The notes under the pieces: generated by a model
What the model saw: only the letters and a program-made list of their open reading frames with translations
Told to the model about the DNA's origin: nothing
Database searches by the model: none
Translations under genes and position numbers: made by a program
Virus record (IMG/VR): IMGVR_UViG_3300025137_000052
Coordinates: 1 to 54,051 of that record
DNA from: a virus
Direction: 5' to 3' (one strand)
Length of the DNA stretch: 54,051 bases
Part shown: piece after piece, positions 39,601 through 48,558 of the stretch
How the letters are laid out: each line of letters starts with the position of its first letter
How positions within the stretch are numbered: position 1 is the first letter of the stretch

Positions 39601-42600
39601 TTTGCTGCTTCGTTTACAGCATTTCTATTCTCTTCAAATATTTTATAGATTCTATCAGTCACTACAAAGTTAGGTTTGTAGTTTAGCTTATCACCATTAA
39701 CATTTTCTGTGCCGTCTTGTAATATATCTAAAGTAACTTCAAAACCTGCTGCTAATTCTTCTTTAGTCATCATACCTTCAGCTTTCATTCTTTCAAATGC
39801 TGCTTCATTTATAACATTTTCACCTATAGAGTTAGTTGTAATTAAAGACTCAGCATTGTTAATTGCATTTTCATTTCTTGTTGCAGGAACGTTGCTTCTA
39901 TATAAAGCAAAGTAAGCTAATAGTTCCCCAGCCTGAATCAGTTCTTGTTGAGTTGGTCCATCAGTGATGCCTAGTTTATTTAGCACAGAGTTATCTAGAC
40001 TGTGAGTAAACTTAGTCATGTTCGCATATATCTGTTGAAACTTTCTTGTTCTAGCTGTTTGCCCTTGGAACAAACTAAATATTTTGGACAGGCCCTCACT
40101 ACGCAATGCTATGTTATCTAATGTTTGAAATTCTTCTAGTACTTTACCAAACCAACTTGATGCATCACCTTCAGTTAATTGTTTACCTGTTCTTTTAGCT
40201 GAGTTCCACCAAGACTTATATCCAAGAAGACCGCCAGGCTCTCCTCGAAGTGTTATTATTTGATTAGTTAAACTTTTATAAGCCGCAGCCGAACTAGACT
40301 CTGCATTGTAACGACCATATGTACTTTCATTTTTTAATCTTTCTAAATTCTTAACCATCTGATATACCGATACAACACCACTACCACCCGTGCGTAGATT
40401 ATTACGAGATTGAAATACTAAGTACCTTGTCATGTCATCTTGATACTCTCTACCAAAAACATCACGCATAAAGTTTTTAACTGCATTCCAAAATCTTGCG
40501 AGTATGTGAGAGTCTACATGCGAAGCATAGTCAGCTAGTACTTCTTCTATAGCTTCATATCTTTCCTCACCGTTACCTATACGCTGGTCAGACAAAGCTC
40601 TTATCGCTGGATCACTTTGATATATATCATCAAGTATTAATTTTAATTTTGCTCTTGGTACAAACGCACTAAAACCAAAATGTCCTAATGCTTCATGACC
40701 TACAATACTTCGTAGCGTTTGCTCATCTTTAACAAAGTCTGTAAATATTATTATCTGATCGCCAACAGAATAGCCTGAAGCTTTTACAGTTTCAAAGTCG
40801 TCTCTAGCTGCAGCTGCTCTTTCATATAGTTTAGGATTAGTTTCTCGCAGCTCTTGTTTGTTTCTAACTACAGTTACTGTTGGTTTTGTTTTGAATTTTT
40901 TTAATATCTGTTTAACTATTAGTTCTGCTTTACCTTTAGGTACTGGGTTTTTTATTTCTTGTCCACTATCATACCTATAGTTTCTACCTGTATTAGAATC
41001 AGCCTCATCTATTATCTCTTGAGTAGTAGGGCCTGCATCTTTGTCTATCGGTTTAGGTACAAATCTTTCACGACCATCTATATTTGATTTACCTAAATTT
41101 AAGTTACCATCTTTGTCAAAGAAATCTCCTAGTGTTAATCCTTTGGATACAATAAAGCCTGGGTCTGAACCAGCAAATAAATTTTCTAGCTCAACAATTT
41201 TAGAATTTTTAGCTCCTTTATTCTGACCACTAGTAACAGTTAAGTTTGTAATTGAAGTAGTCTTACCATTAATATGTTCAGTTATTAAATCAACTAATCT
41301 ATTAGAAGCCACTTCTTCATTTAGATTTGTAGCACTTTGGTCGTCTTGACCAACTTTATCTGTAGCTGGTCCTTGGTCTGCTTGGTATTTAGCAGGTTTG
41401 TTTCTAACTCTACTACCCATTTGATTTAAAATTGCATCCATAGCATCTAGTCTCTCAGCTATGCCAACCCATTGAGACGGTACTCCTTTTGTTTGCATAC
41501 TTAGATTATCTTTTAGCATAGCCGCAGCTATAAACTCTTCTCTTATAATGTCTAGCTGCTGGTCGGTAAACTGTGTATTTAATAAGAAGTCGGTAACAAA
41601 CTGACGCTCTGATTTATTATTTAATAAAACTCTATTCGCATTTGGATTAGCATTATCACCAAAGTATCCAATCGTAACTAACTCTGCTATAGCATCTCTA
41701 AGTTTATCTACGTCTGACGTAGTCTCACCTTGTAAGCCTTCTATTTCAGCTTGTGCATCTATTATAATCTCAGCATTTGATAATCCTTCTTTCTGCTCAT
41801 CAAACTCTTTTAATGCGAGCTGGCTGTATTTACTTTGTAGTCTAGCCTTATTTATTTCAGGCTTTGTAAATGATGGGTCACTTTCAAACTGTTGTTTAAG
41901 TTCTGGTGATACAGCATCGTAACTTAAAACTGTACCTAAAGATGCCCACACAGTAGCTGGATCTTTAGTAGGCTTAGGCGTTGCTACACGATTTTCCCTC
42001 GACCTATTGGTTGATTCAGCAACTTGTTCTTTGCGATCTTGCCTACCCCTTTTAAGCTGTTCTGCTTTCGATTCTTGTCTCGTAGTCGTGCTTCCATCTT
42101 CAGCTTGTCCTTGGTCTTCTTGACTTTCTGCGGTAACTTGAGCCTCTGGTTCTTGCTGGTTTCTCTCAGCAACTCCTCCGCTATCTGTGGTCGATTCTTC
42201 TGCAGCCACTTCAGCTGGGCTTTGCTCTTGATTGGCATCTTGTGCACCTCCTTTTTCTGGCATTGTTCTTATAGTGAAATCACTCATGGCTTCTACGGCA
42301 TCATCACCAAACGATACTATTAAACCACCAGCATCTTGTACAAATCTTTCGTGTTGTTCTTTTGTACCTTGAAGTTGTACAAAGTTAACTCCGCCAGAAG
42401 GCATAGGTGTAAATGATTCTGTAAGTTCTGCGTTATCTATTTCAGCTTGAACATCTACACTGTTAAAACTTTCACTTAATTCATAGAGAACTCTTCCGCC
42501 TACAATTCCACGGGAAGCTGTTTCAACTGTTCCTGTACTTGTTGCAGTAGGTCTTTCTGCAGCAGCTGTTGCTTCAGCTTCACGTCTTTTAGTCTCTGCT

Positions 42601-44960
42601 TGAGCTTGTTTTACTTGCTCTTTTCTTAATAAGGCTTGTTGTTTTTCTTCTGCTTTCTTACGTTTAGCTTCATTTCTTTCAGCTTGTTTTAAAATTTTTG
42701 CATTTTGTTTATCTAATTTATCTTTTTGTTTTTGCTCATTAACAATTTGTTGCAGTCTATTATCTTGTTCTGCTGTTGTAGTCATATTAGCTTCACGCCT
42801 ACTGATAGCAGCTGTAACAGCTTGAAGGTCTTTGTCTTCTCTAGGAGTTAATTTTTTCTTACCTATTAGTCTATCTCTTTGAGCTATTAACTCTTGTTGG
42901 TCAAGAGTACTTAAAGTTCTACCTGTGTTTAATTTATATAAATCATTGTTTATATCTGTCTCTGGTTTAACTTCAGGCTGAGCAGGAGTTGTTTGAGTAT
43001 TGTCGAGTGTAGGGGTCCCCTGCCCAGCTTGAACTGTTTGTAAAATCGGATTAGGTGCAGGTATAGGTGCATTCACAGTATCAGCAATATTTAAATTAGA
43101 TACAGGCACAGGTGCTGCAGCTGCTACAGGAGTAGGCTGTTGCCTTCTTGTATTTCTAGCACGACCTGTTGGTGTAAGTAAACTTTCTTGTCCTGTTGGT
43201 ATAGGTTGTTGTCCAGCTAAATCTAATTCTAATTGGTCTGGAGATACCTCTGGTTGTGTGGGAACAGGTTGTGGTGCAACTGGATTATCATCAAATAAAT
43301 CTAATTGTTGAGGAGGAACTGGAGGTACAGGTGGAGTAGGTTCTGGAACTCCTGTTGGATTTCTCCTAATGTCTCTAGTTCTTGAAGTTACTTCAGGACC
43401 AAATAATTCACCTTGTGTGCCTACAGGTGGCTCTGGTTCTGTTTTAGGTTTAGTTGGCTCTGGTTTTTTATTACCTTCTGGATTTAATATATCAGCAGTC
43501 TTATCTGTTTTAAGATTTGCAATACCACCGATAGGACCACCAATTGCAAAGCCTGCTGCAAACGCATTGAGTAATCTTCTGTAAGTACCAGCATCTCCTA
43601 GCTGGTCTGTGCCACCTAGTAGTATACTTTCTTGTGCTAATTCAGTAGCACCTTCTAGTGCACCACCAACTGCAATACCTTCACCAGCTCTTCTAAAAAT
43701 ATTTTTAGGACCACGTTTTAATACATCAGCACCTGTCTTCATCTTAGCTGGATTTAAACCTAGTACTTTACCTGCTAAGAAAAACTCAGGTATAACTTCA
43801 GCTGCAGCATAAGGAAACGAACCTAGAAAAGCTGTACCTCTATCACCAACACCAGTCTCTAATACTTCACCATATATATCAGCTTGACCTAATTGTTGAG
43901 CTCCAAGTATAGATGCACCCGCTGCACCACCTATACGACCTTGTGCTCTACCAGCTTTTTCTGCAAATTTAAACCCAGCATATTCTAAAGCATCATCTCT
44001 ATCAGCTCTATTCTTTTTACCTGTAAATGGATTGTTATACTTAACATCGTTTTTAACTTTTGTTGCACCAGCCATACCTGATACTTCACGAAGAAGTTTT
44101 TTCTCGCCATCAGTCATTGATTGATTTAAAGAATATTTTTTAGCAGCAGCTAATACACCTTGCTTAAATGATTCTTTACCCATCAATGCTGATACAGTCC
44201 CACCAAATGCTGTAAATGGGTTTGCACCCCCACCAGCTAGTCCACCTGCTACACCACCAGCTAAAGCTACAGCTATAGACTCTAAGATCATAGGGCCTTG
44301 TTGTGCTAAGTTTGCTACAAACCAGTCGACTAAACCGTTAGATACAAACTCACCTGTTTCGTTTTGAAATTCTCTTTGGAATGGTTGGTTTTTATATAAA
44401 TCTGCTAGTGCTTCGTCAACCCACTCTTTACCTGTCTCTTCTTTACCGTAGAATTGTAAGCCTCTACCAGCAAGTAGCTTTAAATTATCAACACCAATCC
44501 CAAAGTTTCTAGCCATTAGATTACTTGTAGTAGGATTCTTTATACTTTGTATATAAGTAGTAAAACTTTCAGGACTTACTTTAATCCAGTCTTGTGCTAC
44601 ATCCATCGGAGCTGAAGCTGCAGGTCTATTTAAATATTCTTTTGAATCAAGTGCTGACTGATAGTCATCAACGTCCATAGTAGCACCGTTGATAAATAAT
44701 TTTTTAGTTGATGGACTAAATAATACTTGAGGGCCTAAGTCTACTTGCTCAGGTTCTTCAAATTGTGACGGGTCTGTGACTACGTCTTGAAGTCTATTTA
44801 AGTTACTTATTTCTTGGTCTATAAGACCAGCTGAATCTCTAACAACAAAAGGATTCCCTGGTACATCTATCTGTTGTGCTTCACCAATGCTACCACTATT
44901 AAGTGGCTCTAAATCTCCTAGGCCTAATCTTGTACTTGTTGTTCTAGTAGAATCAACCAT
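36654..44960 (-). CDS. Large polyvalent virion protein with zincin and PLxRFG-like regions (2768 aa)
   Basis: Fifteen percent of the window. The N-terminal ~480 residues hold Ala/Gly-rich hydrophobic segments (VALAGGVAGGLAGGGANPF) that could form a membrane channel. A long disordered and coiled-coil region rich in Gln/Glu/Lys follows. Near residue 1420 lies a zincin-type metallopeptidase motif, GHEALGHFGF, with EEVLADYASH about 60 residues later. Near 1955, GYVPFTRRGNYQVTL resembles a PLxRFG region of large polyvalent proteins. Such proteins are packaged internal proteins that may enter the host with DNA. GGGAGAG lies close to the ATG. Confidence 0.8.
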   Translation of the reverse strand: MVDSTRTTSTRLGLGDLEPLNSGSIGEAQQIDVPGNPFVVRDSAGLIDQEISNLNRLQDVVTDPSQFEEPEQVDLGPQVLFSPSTKKLFINGATMDVDDYQSALDSKEYLNRPAASAPMDVAQDWIKVSPESFTTYIQSIKNPTTSNLMARNFGIGVDNLKLLAGRGLQFYGKEETGKEWVDEALADLYKNQPFQREFQNETGEFVSNGLVDWFVANLAQQGPMILESIAVALAGGVAGGLAGGGANPFTAFGGTVSALMGKESFKQGVLAAAKKYSLNQSMTDGEKKLLREVSGMAGATKVKNDVKYNNPFTGKKNRADRDDALEYAGFKFAEKAGRAQGRIGGAAGASILGAQQLGQADIYGEVLETGVGDRGTAFLGSFPYAAAEVIPEFFLAGKVLGLNPAKMKTGADVLKRGPKNIFRRAGEGIAVGGALEGATELAQESILLGGTDQLGDAGTYRRLLNAFAAGFAIGGPIGGIANLKTDKTADILNPEGNKKPEPTKPKTEPEPPVGTQGELFGPEVTSRTRDIRRNPTGVPEPTPPVPPVPPQQLDLFDDNPVAPQPVPTQPEVSPDQLELDLAGQQPIPTGQESLLTPTGRARNTRRQQPTPVAAAAPVPVSNLNIADTVNAPIPAPNPILQTVQAGQGTPTLDNTQTTPAQPEVKPETDINNDLYKLNTGRTLSTLDQQELIAQRDRLIGKKKLTPREDKDLQAVTAAISRREANMTTTAEQDNRLQQIVNEQKQKDKLDKQNAKILKQAERNEAKRKKAEEKQQALLRKEQVKQAQAETKRREAEATAAAERPTATSTGTVETASRGIVGGRVLYELSESFNSVDVQAEIDNAELTESFTPMPSGGVNFVQLQGTKEQHERFVQDAGGLIVSFGDDAVEAMSDFTIRTMPEKGGAQDANQEQSPAEVAAEESTTDSGGVAERNQQEPEAQVTAESQEDQGQAEDGSTTTRQESKAEQLKRGRQDRKEQVAESTNRSRENRVATPKPTKDPATVWASLGTVLSYDAVSPELKQQFESDPSFTKPEINKARLQSKYSQLALKEFDEQKEGLSNAEIIIDAQAEIEGLQGETTSDVDKLRDAIAELVTIGYFGDNANPNANRVLLNNKSERQFVTDFLLNTQFTDQQLDIIREEFIAAAMLKDNLSMQTKGVPSQWVGIAERLDAMDAILNQMGSRVRNKPAKYQADQGPATDKVGQDDQSATNLNEEVASNRLVDLITEHINGKTTSITNLTVTSGQNKGAKNSKIVELENLFAGSDPGFIVSKGLTLGDFFDKDGNLNLGKSNIDGRERFVPKPIDKDAGPTTQEIIDEADSNTGRNYRYDSGQEIKNPVPKGKAELIVKQILKKFKTKPTVTVVRNKQELRETNPKLYERAAAARDDFETVKASGYSVGDQIIIFTDFVKDEQTLRSIVGHEALGHFGFSAFVPRAKLKLILDDIYQSDPAIRALSDQRIGNGEERYEAIEEVLADYASHVDSHILARFWNAVKNFMRDVFGREYQDDMTRYLVFQSRNNLRTGGSGVVSVYQMVKNLERLKNESTYGRYNAESSSAAAYKSLTNQIITLRGEPGGLLGYKSWWNSAKRTGKQLTEGDASSWFGKVLEEFQTLDNIALRSEGLSKIFSLFQGQTARTRKFQQIYANMTKFTHSLDNSVLNKLGITDGPTQQELIQAGELLAYFALYRSNVPATRNENAINNAESLITTNSIGENVINEAAFERMKAEGMMTKEELAAGFEVTLDILQDGTENVNGDKLNYKPNFVVTDRIYKIFEENRNAVNEAAKDLLESNLEATISERQDILSIVKDFAENKRGIGASAQDQAAATVIVKKYQELYSENAKLEGVGITYDPESQKNAELFLRDVNRALWKKGDENKLNDWIAGDATEVDIFKVKGTEDFTDVVNSLQQLHEVYSGERSGADQVTKTIENLLLLDLKNVNNEFNAKRTILGGYVPFTRRGNYQVTLRAFDDNDNEIELDSHTKNVLPYYQVDSKQDARELFDSLKDDFKDTKYKFKDKNLQDVEVNLKPETSEVSSSAPLSSAMNLNEFTSILVRLNVNLKPEQMKKVTTALTKQSERARKSLQRSGTAGWNADVVRSVSEHLETMSHAAGKTFYSHKLNKYTTDEKLWAGNRDKLNRLKERMEKVEATGSDEQIKIAQQQYDSYANQYRYSAGLTDRTITVYKGSGKNREAVQVKTEGQGKRYRSVAGGLLDFYGKAGNIDVSTEDLLSGEAGSFIKLLTVTSQLGGSVATGFVNTISMVSHSIPYLSTYNAKTGYGGGFGLTKSAGAMTRALRHMKNFKLETLTHMQELVKDTSLQDKYGITQDEAQVLLEATEQGVLQAAQFNALVGTARGGLMANKNLAGVVRGWMKVFSYTEQLNRRTTFLAAYRLQRDKLQKAGDLKQDEIQKSAEEFAIRAVNTSQGEYGMFNRPAMARGNVLQYIFMYKQFVIITVELMKNLGRKEQLAMLTLLVLMSGLKGLPFADDITDLIDTLTQKFGFKTATVEKNVVDFIEEIAPGASPVAMRGFLDYFLGATVSTRLGFGDLIPLTGVGKAGADPWQEAKNFLGPVWSAGEQTAGTLSLVAAQGAEAIGLKSDTTTWTDVLKNQPFGALRGVTDGIDYATSGQVTNKEGKVIMDDVSTLQTVFRFLNFYPAGATYQNDIIRMSKQTDGFAKAIKKSYTDAWVKAKINKDRKTMRQIEREVKEHNQDHRGTEFELKRWLPSAQRAFRAWSMPAAERYKKFAPKNIRPETQFLMDAYEQAINDH
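41984..42238 (-). CDS. Overlapping-frame gene candidate inside the giant gene (84 aa)
   Basis: In the +1 frame of the giant gene, AAAGGAGGT (GGAGGT at 42251-42246) sits 8 bases before ATG 42238, a near-perfect ribosome binding site. The protein is Lys-rich and starts MPIKSKAQLKWLQKNRPQIA, resembling a small KSKAQ...Pxia-type phage/bacterial protein motif, and continues with LRETSKNQRLKLPQKVKK. It lies where the giant protein is an acidic, disordered Gln/Glu-rich linker, so overprinting is structurally easy. The long frame could also be chance. The ribosome binding site and motif are direct observations; the family likeness is from memory. Confidence 0.5.
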   Translation of the reverse strand: MPIKSKAQLKWLQKNRPQIAEELLRETSKNQRLKLPQKVKKTKDKLKMEARLRDKNRKQNSLKGVGKIAKNKLLNQPIGRGKIV

Positions 44961-44968
44961 GACTCTCC

Positions 44969-46729
44969 CTACTGAGTAGTACTATATGCTCGTTCATATC
45001 CTGTAGACCCTGGTGTTAATGATTCTTCTACAAGTCGTGTTTCTGGTTTTCCATTTAAATTTAGGTACTCTACTTCTTTTATTATTGATAACGCTTCACC
45101 TCTTTTAACAAATACTTTACCGTCAAATGTACTAAATTCAAGCTTTGGATCAGCCCTCTTCATATCGTCTAATAGTGCGTCATATCTTTTTAACATAGCT
45201 TCTTTCTTAGTTTCAGCTAAAATCTTGCTTAATTCTTCTTTTGTTTTTAATTGGCTCTTAAATGCTAATTTAGCATTTTCAATATTTGCTTGAGTTAATG
45301 CACTTCTGTGCTTGCTATCAAATAAAAGTCTTAATGTTTTAGATACATTATCAAGACTTAAAGCAGCTTCTATAGTTGTAGGTAATCCATCATCACCCAT
45401 CTGAACTATATCAAACTTATCGTCATCTCTTTTAATTATTTGTGTATCTACGCCGTTATAAAGACTAGCAACTTTAGAAGCACGCCCCGTTCTCCCTTGT
45501 TTTAATTCGTTTAATGATTGCATACCTTCAAGATAAACTATCTGGTCATCTGTTTTCTTTAAAACACTTTTATATGCCTCTGCAATCTCCATATTTTTTC
45601 TGTAATCTTCTACACCGCCAGTGTTTAAAGCTACTTGTGCTAAAGCATAGTACTGCTGAGCACTAAAGGCTAAGTCTCTTCTGTCTTCTAAAACATCTTT
45701 TACTTCTTTTCCAACGTCAGCTGCTTTTTTAAAGTAATTATCATTAAGTATTTTTTCATTAGTTGCTTTTCTTATTGCTTGCTCTAATTCAATACCAGAT
45801 GCTAGCGACTCTCTTTCAAACAAAAGTAGACTATCAGCTCTTCTCCTACCAATTTCTACACCAGTAGACTCACCTTCGGAATCAGCTTTCGTAACTCTAC
45901 CTGTATTATCTATTGTTACTTGAGTTTTTTCTTGAAAATCTTTTAGCTTTCGTTCGTATTCTCTTTTTGCTCTGTTCTCATTTTCATACAAAATACCTGC
46001 TCTATCAGCAATACCTTGTTCTATAGCTCCCGTTCTAAGTTCAGGAGATATTAAGTTATCCATTCTTTTGTAATTTCTACCATCTAGTGTATTTCTATTA
46101 ATAGTTGAATCTGCTCCAGAAGGCACAGACTTTGGGTTAACAGGATTAAAACCAACTTCAGGTGCATAATCTGTTGAAAATTGTTGACTAGCAGCTCCCG
46201 CACCTGGAGTAAAATACCCTCCTCGTGTTTGATCAAAAGGTTGCTGACCTCCACCTAAAAAACTAGGTGCATAGTAATCATACATAGAGATAGCATCGCC
46301 ATCTTTAGTCCTTAAAAATTTAGATGGGTCTTGTCCTGGAAAAGCAAAGTCACCAAATACTCCAGAAAATTTTAAACCTGCTCTTTCTTTTTCCGCTTGA
46401 ATTGGGTTATCTGCTGTTTTAATAGCAGCTACAGAAGCTGTAGGTGCTTTTGGTTCAAATTCAGGAGCTTTAATTTCACTAGCGTCTGTACCATAACTAC
46501 CGTCAACATTTCTATCCATCATCCTTCGCAAGCCTGCTGAGTCAGGAGCAGATAAATCTGGAGCTTGGTTTACAAAATCACCTCGTTTGGCTTCAGTTCT
46601 TTCAAGAACTTCTGTAGCATCTATACGTCTTTGATTAGCGTCTTGTAATGCTCTTAAATCAGTTGCAGACTTAGCACCTCTTAGATAAGCATCTGGGCTT
46701 AATGTTAAGCCTGTTTTAAATATACTCAT
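44969..46729 (-). CDS. Internal virion protein, unknown domain (586 aa)
   Basis: A largely helical, hydrophilic protein with GLTLSPDAYLRGAKSATDLR at the start and, at about 265-480, long coiled-coil-like helices (RADSLLLFERESLASGIELE, then AFSAQQYYALAQVALNTG). It lies between the giant polyvalent protein and the hydrophobic internal protein, overlapping the latter by ATGA. Position and composition fit an ejected internal core protein of short-tailed phages. No catalytic motif is visible. Confidence 0.68.
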   Translation of the reverse strand: MSIFKTGLTLSPDAYLRGAKSATDLRALQDANQRRIDATEVLERTEAKRGDFVNQAPDLSAPDSAGLRRMMDRNVDGSYGTDASEIKAPEFEPKAPTASVAAIKTADNPIQAEKERAGLKFSGVFGDFAFPGQDPSKFLRTKDGDAISMYDYYAPSFLGGGQQPFDQTRGGYFTPGAGAASQQFSTDYAPEVGFNPVNPKSVPSGADSTINRNTLDGRNYKRMDNLISPELRTGAIEQGIADRAGILYENENRAKREYERKLKDFQEKTQVTIDNTGRVTKADSEGESTGVEIGRRRADSLLLFERESLASGIELEQAIRKATNEKILNDNYFKKAADVGKEVKDVLEDRRDLAFSAQQYYALAQVALNTGGVEDYRKNMEIAEAYKSVLKKTDDQIVYLEGMQSLNELKQGRTGRASKVASLYNGVDTQIIKRDDDKFDIVQMGDDGLPTTIEAALSLDNVSKTLRLLFDSKHRSALTQANIENAKLAFKSQLKTKEELSKILAETKKEAMLKRYDALLDDMKRADPKLEFSTFDGKVFVKRGEALSIIKEVEYLNLNGKPETRLVEESLTPGSTGYERAYSTTQ

Positions 46730-48087
46730 GTGTTTCTAATAAGTCCTGCGTTATATTGATTAGTACCTAGCAACGGTCTTATGTTTTCGTCTGCATCATT
46801 TATCATAGTTTGTGACTGACGACCTACCATTGCAATCTCATCATCTATTTTTTTCTGTTCTTCTTCATCTCTACCTGTTGTAGTATTTAAACCAGCTAGG
46901 TTTTCATAAATAAGAGTCCTGTCTTTATCTCCTTCTTGTCTAGCTGTCTCAAAAGTATTCTGTAATCCTACTAAACCAGCTGCGTAATTAGGATTGCTAG
47001 TTGGTAGTGCAGTGCTTGACGCATTTAGGTATTGGTTTTGTAAACCTACACCTTGTAAAAACCCTGTATCAAAAGCTTCTTGTCTTGCTTTTTGTCTAGC
47101 TATATCTAATCTAGATTGATCACCAGCGGTTCTGCCGTCTCCTAGAGGGTCAAAAGCATCTCTTGCCCTTTGCTCTCTATCCTGACGAGCACCTAAAACT
47201 AGTGACCTATTAGCACTTTGTAATGCGTAGTAGTTAGGATCTACAAAACCAGCTTGAGTTAGATATCGTTTAGATAATTCTATCTGCTGGTTGTATTTCT
47301 CAATATCTCTAGTTTTTAATTCTTCTAGTTCTTGTCTTCTAGCTTCTACTAATTCTTGTTCTTCAGGTGAAAACCCTGGAAGCCCTGCTTCAGGCACCAT
47401 AGCTGATGCAGCAAGTTGACCTACAGCTTGCAGTGTTGCTGATGCTAAAACTTCTGGAGTAGTTACTTTATCATAAATTTTTTCACCCGTACTTTTTATT
47501 ACCTCTGTTAAAGTTTTACCAGTTGCTTCTGCTGCTGCACTTCTTTGAACTGCGGTTTGTACTCCTGGTGTACCTAAACTTGATGGAACTCCAAGATCTG
47601 CTGTTGTTAACCCACCTGGACCAGTGCTTGTTGGGAATATCTGTTCTGCTGGTGTAGCAGCAGTTGGATTTACATTTGGTCCTGCTGATACTACCTGCTC
47701 TCCTGTAGTAGTTGTAGTAAGCGACCCTGGATTCATATATTCTTGTATACCACCAGCTAAACCAGCTGTTAAACCACCTGTTAAAGCACCTCTGGATATT
47801 GATTGACCTGTAACAGCCGCCGATATAGCACCCATAGCCGCACCTGTAATTGCACTACCAATTCCTGTAGTAATAGCCCCAGCCGCAATTCCTGTTGCAG
47901 TGGACACAGCCGCAGACACACCTAGTGACGCAGCAATTGTAGGAGCAAAGACGGGTATTGCTATTGCTGCTACTACCCCAATGACTCTACCTACGCTTCC
48001 ACCATGCATTGTCGGATGCAATGGATGTATAGTGTGTTGACTGTAATTTTTAATTGAAACTGCTAATGGATTTAATTCTGTAGACAT
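46726..48087 (-). CDS. Hydrophobic internal virion protein (453 aa)
   Basis: A long Ala/Gly/Thr-rich hydrophobic stretch (residues ~35-110, such as VIGVVAAIAIPVFAPTIAAS and ISAAVTGQSISRGALTGGLT) that could insert into the host membrane, followed by Gln/Glu-rich helical segments (EEQELVEARRQELEELKTRD). Ejected pore-forming internal proteins of T7-like phages have this composition. It shares ATGA with the gene downstream and is adjacent to the GNAT-like gene upstream. A role in the channel for DNA entry is inferred. Confidence 0.7.
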   Translation of the reverse strand: MSTELNPLAVSIKNYSQHTIHPLHPTMHGGSVGRVIGVVAAIAIPVFAPTIAASLGVSAAVSTATGIAAGAITTGIGSAITGAAMGAISAAVTGQSISRGALTGGLTAGLAGGIQEYMNPGSLTTTTTGEQVVSAGPNVNPTAATPAEQIFPTSTGPGGLTTADLGVPSSLGTPGVQTAVQRSAAAEATGKTLTEVIKSTGEKIYDKVTTPEVLASATLQAVGQLAASAMVPEAGLPGFSPEEQELVEARRQELEELKTRDIEKYNQQIELSKRYLTQAGFVDPNYYALQSANRSLVLGARQDREQRARDAFDPLGDGRTAGDQSRLDIARQKARQEAFDTGFLQGVGLQNQYLNASSTALPTSNPNYAAGLVGLQNTFETARQEGDKDRTLIYENLAGLNTTTGRDEEEQKKIDDEIAMVGRQSQTMINDADENIRPLLGTNQYNAGLIRNT

Positions 48088-48558
48088 TTAACCCTCCGAT
48101 AAATCTTGCTTTAGTTTAATGTATTGTTGCTTAAACCCAACATTTTCTAGAACTCTTTGCATTGCTGGATGTACAGAACACTCCATCTTTTTTATTCCGC
48201 AAATCTTTGCCCAACCACAAACATGTTTCCAGAACATGCTAATCATATTTTTTAAATCTTTACCGCCTAAGGCTGCTACATTCATAGCTGTATACTTTGG
48301 ATAATATACTAATTCTAATGCCAAAGCTAACTTTACGTCAGGTATTTCAGTGCTATCATTCTTAACTGCTATAATAAACATTTCACCTTTTAAAGCTTTA
48401 GAGTATATATCTTCTATGCCTAGCTCTCCGTCCATTTGTTTATCAATACATTTTTGAAATAGTGGTGTGCATTGACCCCAGTATTTATCCAATAGCTCTT
48501 TTGATGATAGTAATTGAGGTTCGTATTTAAGTTCTTCTTTTTTTACCTCATGTAACAT
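48088..48558 (-). CDS. Acetyltransferase-like internal protein (156 aa)
   Basis: The start is ATG 48558 (MLHEVKKEELKYEPQLLS), with GAGG about 9 bases upstream; an ATG at 48573 lacks a site. The C-terminal half (MNVAALGGKDLKNMISMFWK, then CGIKKMECSVHPAMQRVLEN and VGFKQQYIKLKQDL) looks like a GNAT-type fold, similar to small phage proteins encoded beside internal virion proteins. The acetyl-CoA loop is not clear, so it may be a structural relative. It overlaps the previous gene by 11 bases. Confidence 0.65.
   Translation of the reverse strand: MLHEVKKEELKYEPQLLSSKELLDKYWGQCTPLFQKCIDKQMDGELGIEDIYSKALKGEMFIIAVKNDSTEIPDVKLALALELVYYPKYTAMNVAALGGKDLKNMISMFWKHVCGWAKICGIKKMECSVHPAMQRVLENVGFKQQYIKLKQDLSEG

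Noticed and set aside
43369-43812. Plus-strand frames opposite the giant gene
   Set aside because: Pro/Ser-rich sequences opposite Gly/Ala-rich coding; no ribosome binding site and no context.
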